From assembly GCF_033344935.1 (NCBI RefSeq), contig NZ_JAWPMM010000001.1, positions 2,900,001-2,964,000 of the forward strand: DNA of 64,000 nucleotides, written 5' to 3'. The position numbers and the translations under genes were made by a program. Shown here piece after piece: positions 61,501 through 64,000 of the stretch. The first letter of the stretch is position 1; each line of letters starts with the position of its first letter. Below the pieces are notes generated by a model, which did no database searches, was not told where the DNA came from, and was given only the letters and a program-made list of their open reading frames with translations. Source of the DNA: Reichenbachiella sp. (lineage in GTDB: Bacteria; Bacteroidota; Bacteroidia; Cytophagales; Cyclobacteriaceae).

Positions 61501-64000
61501 AACGATCCAGCCAACGTGATCGACGATGCAGACGATATCTATACACAGAAAGGAGAAACTCCAGTCTCTACCATTGATGTAACTGGATCTACTACGAGCA
61601 TCATCTCCAACCTAAGTGCCGGATTCTATACCGTAGAAGCCATCAACAATACTACTGGATGTACCTCTGCTCCTGTCACTATCGAGTTGACTGAGAATTT
61701 GATTGCCATAGTTCCGACCGTATCTGTAACTCAAGATGACTTTAGTTGTGATTTAGCAACTCCGACCGGACAGGTTACAGCGAATATCACCACCTATGAT
61801 GGTTCCCCAGTAACAGATAATACTGGCTTTACCATTGAATGGTTTACTGGAACTAATACATTGCCTGCCAATTTACTTCCAGGGGCCATTGCAGGGTCGG
61901 TGGCAACTCAAGACGCAGGCCCAAATACTAATGATCATATCATAAGTAACTTACCTGATGGTACATATACGGTTAAAGTAACACACGACAACTTGGGATG
62001 TTTTACTACGGAGCAAGTCGTAATTAGAAGAGCAACACCAATAATGAGTTTGACTTATGATGTCAATCAGGATCAAACCGACTGTACACCTGACGGTGAA
62101 GTTGAAGTAACAGCCATAGGACTTACTTATTCCGATGGAGGTGGAGCGCCAATTAACTTTACACCTTCCTACACTTATGAATTCTATGAAGGACAAGATG
62201 AGTTTGGTACAGTACTACAAGCCAATAGTGTAAACCCAGTTTTAACAGGGCAAGTATCTGGATATTACACAGTTATTGCCACTGAAACTAATTCCGGTTG
62301 TAAAAGTGACCCATTTACTCAATTTATAGATGATTTGACTCCAGCTGCCCCAGCTGTAAATATTGCCTATGGCATATTACCTACAGACTGTGCATCTGCT
62401 ACAGGAACCATTGATGCCACATTAGGAGCTGATGCGAATATTACTTTTGAATGGTGGGAAGGTTCCGATGACTATACTGACGAAGTCCAAAATGGCATCG
62501 ATGGCATATCCCCAATCAATCCTGCGGGATATAACACAGACGGTAATACAGGTACTACTACTTTAACTGGCCTTGAATCCGGATTGTACTCATTAATTGT
62601 TGATTATACAGGGTCTACACAGTGTAGATATCAGATTGTTTATGACCTACCATTTGTTGGGCAGCAAGCTACAACTACAATTGCGGTTGAACATGTGGAA
62701 GAGTGTCCAGACGATGGAAGTGCTGAAGTCGGTATTTCTGAAAGTATTTTCATAACCTATACGGCGACAAATGGTTTCAGCTTTGATGATGGTGAAACTG
62801 TGGCTGCATTACCAAGTGGAGCAACGGGTACTGTGAGTAATAATACAGATGGAGTCTCAATGAGAATTTCTACCACTTCTTCTCCTGCTTCATTTACAGA
62901 TGCAGATGGTATTACCGGTCAACTTAGTGGGGCTACTGCAGATATAGATATACTTACTCCAGGATATTCAGATGGCAACTTCGATGATATATCTGAATAT
63001 GACATCTATCTCTATGCTGGGGATGGTGTACCAGCAGATCCATTAGCAAACTATACTGTTAATGGCATTACCTATCCGTTAATCAATTTATCATCAGGTA
63101 GAGCCGCGGCAGATAATGATCCAGGAGATGTGGTTCAGTTCACAGGGTTGCCAGCAGGGGATTATACCGCAGTTGCCAGACAGATTAATAATCCTGCTTT
63201 TGCTCCTGCCAATACTGACAGATGTTTTTCTGCAAGCGCAGTGGAAACTATTGAGCAACGTGCCTATACACCATTCATTGATGGTTTTACAATTACAGAC
63301 AACACAGTATGTGATGGAGACCCTGGAGATGGTGAAATCACTGTAGTCGCGAAAAAAGATGCTGAAGACACATATGGTCCATTCGACCGTCCCGAGGACT
63401 TTGAATTTAGATGGTTTGTAGTAGGTGCAGAAACCTATCCTGGAGATGAATTATTGGTTGAGCAGCATGAGACCACTTCTACTCTATCCAATCTGGGCCC
63501 AGAAGACTACATCGTAAAAATTTATAGAATCGTTGGAGGAGCAGGTCCGGCATCTTATGTATATTCAGGCTGCTCCGTTGAAGGAACTTACACCATCAAC
63601 ACAGACCCTCAAGAACATACCATTGATGCGCTGACCTCCATTGCTCATATTGAAGACTGTGGTGCAACTGGCTCAGCTACTGTGGAAGATGCTGATGTTA
63701 CTTCTGGAGATAGAGATGATTATGACTTTACTTGGTATGAAGATGATGCGGTTACTCCTATAGCAACAGCTGCCAATGACTATGAACTCCTTGGTCTGGC
63801 TGCTGGTACTTACTTTGTAGAAGCTGAGCACGTATTGTTTGGCTGTAACACCCCAATGATTGAATTCGAGATCGAAGATCAAACGGTGGTACCAACGCTT
63901 AGCCTCACCCTTAATGCCATTGATACAAGCTGTGATACAGATCCAAACGAAGGAAATGGAGCAATTAACTGGTCTATCACTAACGATGATGGTGGTAACT
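49522..64000 (+). CDS. Giant secreted repeat protein (adhesin-like), 3' end outside window
   Basis: ATG at 49522, then an uninterrupted frame to the window edge: at least 4826 residues. I followed the frame through the array without meeting a stop. Signal peptide about 1-22 (ILCIVPNLLLAQ). A Cys-rich metal-binding-like motif (CDDGIDNDNNGFVDCYD) follows, then FG-GAP/VCBS repeats about 90-480 (GDIDGDGIPEVV, ADIDGDGKMNCTF, ADVDGDGASEICV). The segment RPIWNQHGYFNVNVNDD (about 503-519) is a motif often seen in large Bacteroidota surface proteins. Then diverse Ig-like, SprB-like repeats each with a Cys pair (about 700-1920), nine identical-length 238-residue modules (1923-4064), and further diverse repeats. 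The expected type B sorting domain lies beyond the window. Probably a gliding or attachment adhesin. Confidence 0.88.
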   Translation, partial: MNSYRKIFILILCIVPNLLLAQEICDDGIDNDNNGFVDCYDSACSGDAACSDFYFGNSVVCDDPATQNPVFQIKLQWASADRTAFNSVTPAIGDIDGDGIPEVVSTNRQDNTVTILDGATGNTEHGPLNVGFDIAKTVAIANLDDDDCAEIFVRGFKNNNLRMYDCELNEIWSVNTNTGAKVSLISLADFNGDGVVELLHGNEIRNAHDGSVIIAGLGDFQDDELHGTVAIDILDDGDCANCEGLEIVAAGKIYSVDIATQTRTVERDINDILPAGSEFAIKNGWGWNFNTASVADYNQDGTIDVLLSGGQYVSGSIKTAVFFWDVENFSATSYVVPQNHSAGTGRINIADIDGDGKMNCTFVSKQRLYALDENLTPLSTWFEGSGTGYKDINEGSSGFTGCTVFDFNDDKAAEIIYRGEKYVHIIDGTTGTSLKQIKCTSRTFEEYPVVADVDGDGASEICVSCSTDDNTPFTPYSNGRYAQIRVFEADGGENWQPSRPIWNQHGYFNVNVNDDLTIPTNMQDPGKIFSTNVCTTGPNRPLNAFLNQAPYLNETGCPSYVSPDIELVQVSGVGAAQCPEGSFDITVTIENTGDIELTGSVPVTFYNGSPDEATSTKLNTVSATLQDLAVNESMDINTFVEGSGGDFDLYVSVNDDGSQNPPVTNFIRPVPECDDSNNLTFTGVVADPFDLQHEIVSHNVKCDPTKPDNGDARVFYFGTISETVDELWKEDFQDLAVGTDEDNGSTAWSFTQPTPSDADNLDVSFTGSTNELFFADVDGEAEWISEYVTFSTYESANVSVDIRSSAKCDKSNDYLKLYYQVDGGSLQQMNSTKFKGNFGTYTATASGITGNQIRFVARVQNNSNDEFYYIDNATIEGVKDAQSGEITAGFDFHWFQNNNFNDTIFTGNRYTALPEGNYQVVGSSQSNSCTSNVEDITINRVEELPVVGITKTQDLTDCATPNGILDAYAIENGLQVTSGYDFAWYIGNDFTTVVAVGPTAINLEARTYSVVVTNEASGCESTLSETVDTNQTTPGIFQDNVSHVTDCIDFESGSITVSSDGPASDYTFNWYNGSEVKATPDYTDSGTSGATYDNLEAGFYTVEVQENSSKCFSGSITIQVEDNSASPDIVMTLGANSSCTDNGNGLATAEINGGILTDYTFTYYEGSNSIPANQVSTTSGTQGEVAQLLSAGNYLVTAEEISTGCVGRAYFTIVDNITNPSTPPFNEIAVLDVTSCNGLGQGDGSVDASGVNMAAVDTDEFEAVVNGSFEVPNISVAPYNKPGSWTLLDQSAALGWSTTNPSGNLEYWDDGFQGVPAYEGEQFAEINSDGFGAFYFDVVTKPGVRMVWSFAHRGRNGTDVVALKIDDPAAGTPTTIETASTDNTAWQVYSGEYTIPDGQTITRFSFEAISAAGGATVGNFLDGIVFEVAPYYFQLYAGSNSSGSPLAENTTGLFENLDEGTYTLSIVNNITGCPTDDIPIIINFNEQEPLLVRQLKTGDEYCVDGNGTQRITASTESGDPTNGYRYEIYAGTDTTVAPYSGPFVDPDGDYTFTNLEDDTYRVVVVSRDNECRGFTDITILDDSEVPSFSNFIVNNNTSCSGGANGQIIANVFGESKEDFYWSWTDNADNPIKTNIDGAVDGTANLLDNLSAGTFKVSATHKVTGCTTGFQSSDVIDDPSGNFPTIILSEETENTVCSGVGNGSIKALVNEGAGAIDPIGYTVEWFLGPDDLGTQLVDGVDPGNNSLPVFSGGADHIVDGLNAPVSDNEYTVRITNADGCANTATITLGNNPTTPVIDSTDPGDVVITEVESCPGGVNYPEGQIELTDVTDTGFTNASDDFSYVWYFGSSNDPSNVINDGDNIGTLKGEAATAVNVSFTGAPATNHIVGLNTGFYTVEATNTTTGCVSDPVTIELTESLATITMGEANNTNQTNCDDNFNGSIEISATGAGETFVYTFFVGANTDAANQIDIAPRNAEADYDQVTISGDVNTNLATIEDLPKGTYTAEAVSNTTGCSETYEFIIGEVITTPVITDADTGPAGTDVLLTEVTSCSGGPTDPNGVIQLLDVVAGADNDPVADFNYTWYFGASNDPANVIDDADDIYTQKGETPVSTIDVTGSTTSTISNLSAGFYTVEAINNTTGCTSAPVTIELTENLATITMGEANNTDQSNCNTNYNGSIDIDANSAGETFDFTFYVGANTDVSNQIDVAPRNAEANYDQVSVTNDVGTNTANIDNLPKGTYTAMAVSNTTGCSDTYQFVIGETFTTTVITDADTGPAGTDVLLTEVSSCSGGPADPNGAIQLLDVVAGAENNPATQFTYTWYFGSSNDPANVLDDNDDIYTQKGETPVSTIDIVGSTSSTIQNLSAGFYTVEATNTTTGCVSDPVTIELTESLATITMGEANNTNQTNCDDNFNGSIEISATGAGETFVYTFFVGANTDAANQIDIAPRNAEADYDQVTISGDVNTNLATIEDLPKGTYTAEAVSNTTGCSETYEFIIGEVITTPVITDADTGPAGTDVLLTEVTSCSGGPTDPNGVIQLLDVVAGADNDPVADFNYTWYFGASNDPANVIDDADDIYTQKGETPVSTIDVTGSTTSTISNLSAGFYTVEAINNTTGCTSAPVTIELTENLATITMGEANNTDQSNCNTNYNGSIDITAASGGDTFDFFFYVGANTDVSNQIDINPRNLEANYDQVVVTNDAGTTTANIDNLPKGTYTAMAVSNVTGCSETYQFVIGELLTTTVITDADTGPAGTDVLLTEVSSCSGGPADPNGAIQLLDVVAGAESNPATQFTYTWYFGSSNDPANVLDDNDDIYTQKGETPVSTIDIVGSASNHIQNLSAGFYTVEATNTTTGCVSDPVTIELTESLATILMGEANNTNQTNCDDNFNGNIDITAASGGDTFNFTFYVGANTDVANQIDINPRNLEADYDQVLVTNDAGTTTANIDNLPKGTYTAEATSLVTGCSQTYEFIIGEVITTPVITDADTGPAGTDVLLTEVSSCSGGPTDPNGVIQLLDVVAGADNDPVADFNYTWYFGASNDPANVIDDADDIYTQKGETPVSTIDVTGSTTSTISNLSAGFYTVEAINNTTGCTSAPVTIELTENLATITMGEANNTDQSNCNTNYNGSIDITAASGGDTFDFFFYVGANTDVSNQIDINPRNLEANYDQVVVTNDAGTTTANIDNLPKGTYTAMAVSNVTGCSETYQFVIGELLTTTVITDADTGPAGTDVLLTEVSSCSGGPADPNGAIQLLDVVAGAESNPATQFTYTWYFGSSNDPANVLDDNDDIYTQKGETPVSTIDIVGSASNHIQNLSAGFYTVEATNTTTGCVSDPVTIELTESLATILMGEANNTNQTNCDDNFNGNIDITAASGGDTFNFTFYVGANTDVANQIDINPRNLEADYDQVLVTNDAGTTTANIDNLPKGTYTAEATSLVTGCSQTYEFIIGEVITTPVITDADTGPAGTDVLLTEVSSCSGGPTDPNGVIQLLDVVAGADNDPVADFTYTWYFGASNDPANVIDDADDIYTQKGETPVSTIDVTGSTTSIISNLSAGFYTVEAINNTTGCTSAPVTIELTENLATILMGEANNTDQSNCNTNYNGSIDITAASGGDTFDFFFYVGANTDVSNQIDINPRNLEANYDQVVVTNDAGTTTANIDNLPKGTYTAMAVSNVTGCSETYQFVIGELLTTTVITDADTGPAGTDVLLTEVSSCSGGPADPNGAIQLLDVVAGAESNPATQFTYTWYFGSSNDPANVLDDNDDIYTQKGETPVSTIDIVGSASNHIQNLSAGFYTVEATNTTTGCVSDPVTIELTESLATILMGEANNTNQTNCDDNFNGNIDITAASGGDTFNFTFYVGANTDVANQIDINPRNLEADYDQVLVTNDAGTTTANIDNLPKGTYTAEATSLVTGCSQTYEFIIGEVITTPVITDADTGPAGTDVLLTEVSSCSGGPTDPNGVIQLLDVVAGADNDPVADFTYTWYFGASNDPANVIDDADDIYTQKGETPVSTIDVTGSTTSIISNLSAGFYTVEAINNTTGCTSAPVTIELTENLIAIVPTVSVTQDDFSCDLATPTGQVTANITTYDGSPVTDNTGFTIEWFTGTNTLPANLLPGAIAGSVATQDAGPNTNDHIISNLPDGTYTVKVTHDNLGCFTTEQVVIRRATPIMSLTYDVNQDQTDCTPDGEVEVTAIGLTYSDGGGAPINFTPSYTYEFYEGQDEFGTVLQANSVNPVLTGQVSGYYTVIATETNSGCKSDPFTQFIDDLTPAAPAVNIAYGILPTDCASATGTIDATLGADANITFEWWEGSDDYTDEVQNGIDGISPINPAGYNTDGNTGTTTLTGLESGLYSLIVDYTGSTQCRYQIVYDLPFVGQQATTTIAVEHVEECPDDGSAEVGISESIFITYTATNGFSFDDGETVAALPSGATGTVSNNTDGVSMRISTTSSPASFTDADGITGQLSGATADIDILTPGYSDGNFDDISEYDIYLYAGDGVPADPLANYTVNGITYPLINLSSGRAAADNDPGDVVQFTGLPAGDYTAVARQINNPAFAPANTDRCFSASAVETIEQRAYTPFIDGFTITDNTVCDGDPGDGEITVVAKKDAEDTYGPFDRPEDFEFRWFVVGAETYPGDELLVEQHETTSTLSNLGPEDYIVKIYRIVGGAGPASYVYSGCSVEGTYTINTDPQEHTIDALTSIAHIEDCGATGSATVEDADVTSGDRDDYDFTWYEDDAVTPIATAANDYELLGLAAGTYFVEAEHVLFGCNTPMIEFEIEDQTVVPTLSLTLNAIDTSCDTDPNEGNGAINWSITNDDGGN
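55195..57470 (+). repeat. Identical 848-bp direct repeat, 1428 bp apart
   Basis: 55195-56042 and 56623-57470 read the same base for base by eye, starting at GGCTTCTACACCGTAGAGG and diverging after AACTGTAAT. This indicates very recent duplication or gene conversion. Confidence 0.85.
55288..61713 (+). repeat. Tandem array of nine 714-bp modules (238 aa)
   Basis: The module landmark MGEANN begins at 55288, 56002, 56716, 57430, 58144, 58858, 59572, 60286 and 61000, always exactly 714 bp apart, and the array ends at 61713. Each module encodes two Ig-like units (about 105 and 133 residues) with landmarks GANTDVxNQIDI, NLPKGTYTA, DTGPAGTDVLLTE, CSGGP, YTWYFG, LSAGFYTVEA. Modules alternate between two versions (NTNQTNC and NTDQSNC), so the true period is 1428 bp. 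A degenerate half-module lies at about 54900-55287. Confidence 0.95.
57179..61308 (+). repeat. Near-identical 1.4-kb repeats within the array
   Basis: 57179-58620 and 58607-60048 are identical by eye over about 1.44 kb. About 1 kb of this recurs again at 60313-61308. The ends of the identity blocks do not match module borders, as expected for unequal crossing over and gene conversion. Confidence 0.8.

Noticed and set aside
55288-61713. CRISPR-like or intergenic satellite array
   Set aside because: Period is 714 bp, always a multiple of three, fully coding, and with no unique spacers.

Overview
The window looks like a chromosome segment of a marine-type Bacteroidota, probably a gliding Cytophagales relative (Reichenbachiella/Marivirga/Fulvivirga-like; the genus is a guess). 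The pointers are type IX secretion system (T9SS) proteins (PorP/SprF, a type B C-terminal sorting domain), Bacteroidota -7 promoter boxes of the form TAnnTTTG, a TPR-HTH sensor, an alpha-amylase-free but TonB-receptor-based uptake style, a Bacteroidota-type thiamine operon and an AT-rich genome. No rRNA, tRNA, CRISPR array or prophage was seen.

Layout. 1-8.1 kb: end of a vWA protein, a Ca2+/Na+ exchanger, a CvfB-like S1 protein, a LytS/LytTR-type two-component pair, small hypotheticals and a TPR/HTH regulator. 8.1-17.7 kb: a PnuC-family transporter with a NadR-type kinase, then a promoter, a TPP riboswitch, a TonB-dependent receptor and thiS-thiC-tenI-like-thiD-thiE-thiG-thiH. This is thiamine uptake plus synthesis under one switch. 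17.7-29 kb: housekeeping genes (dnaX with a frameshift at a run of ten A, a histidine kinase, a TlpA-like lipoprotein, an MltD-like LysM transglycosylase, an O-methyltransferase, a deoxynucleoside kinase, a dipeptidyl peptidase III homologue). A single-copy RAYT transposase framed by two triple-hairpin REP-like arrays sits in it. 29-36 kb: a TetR regulator facing a small secreted protein with two matching 27-bp operators, a beta-carbonic anhydrase, and two POT peptide transporters.

36.1-42.7 kb is a complete trpEGDCFBA operon on the minus strand. It is preceded by an unlisted 22-codon leader peptide with three consecutive Trp codons, an antiterminator and a terminator, i.e. a classical attenuator.

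42.8-64 kb is a surface/secretion region: a TerB-like protein, a PorT-like barrel, a PorP/SprF protein fused to an SPOR-like tail, a 1105-residue FG-GAP/PKD protein with a T9SS type B sorting domain, and a giant secreted protein that is still open at the window end (at least 4826 residues). The giant protein holds nine tandem modules of exactly 714 bp (238 residues), with stretches of up to about 1.4 kb that look identical between copies. The neighbourhood resembles the SprB/SprF gliding-adhesin locus of Flavobacterium in logic, though the repeat module itself is not one I recognise.
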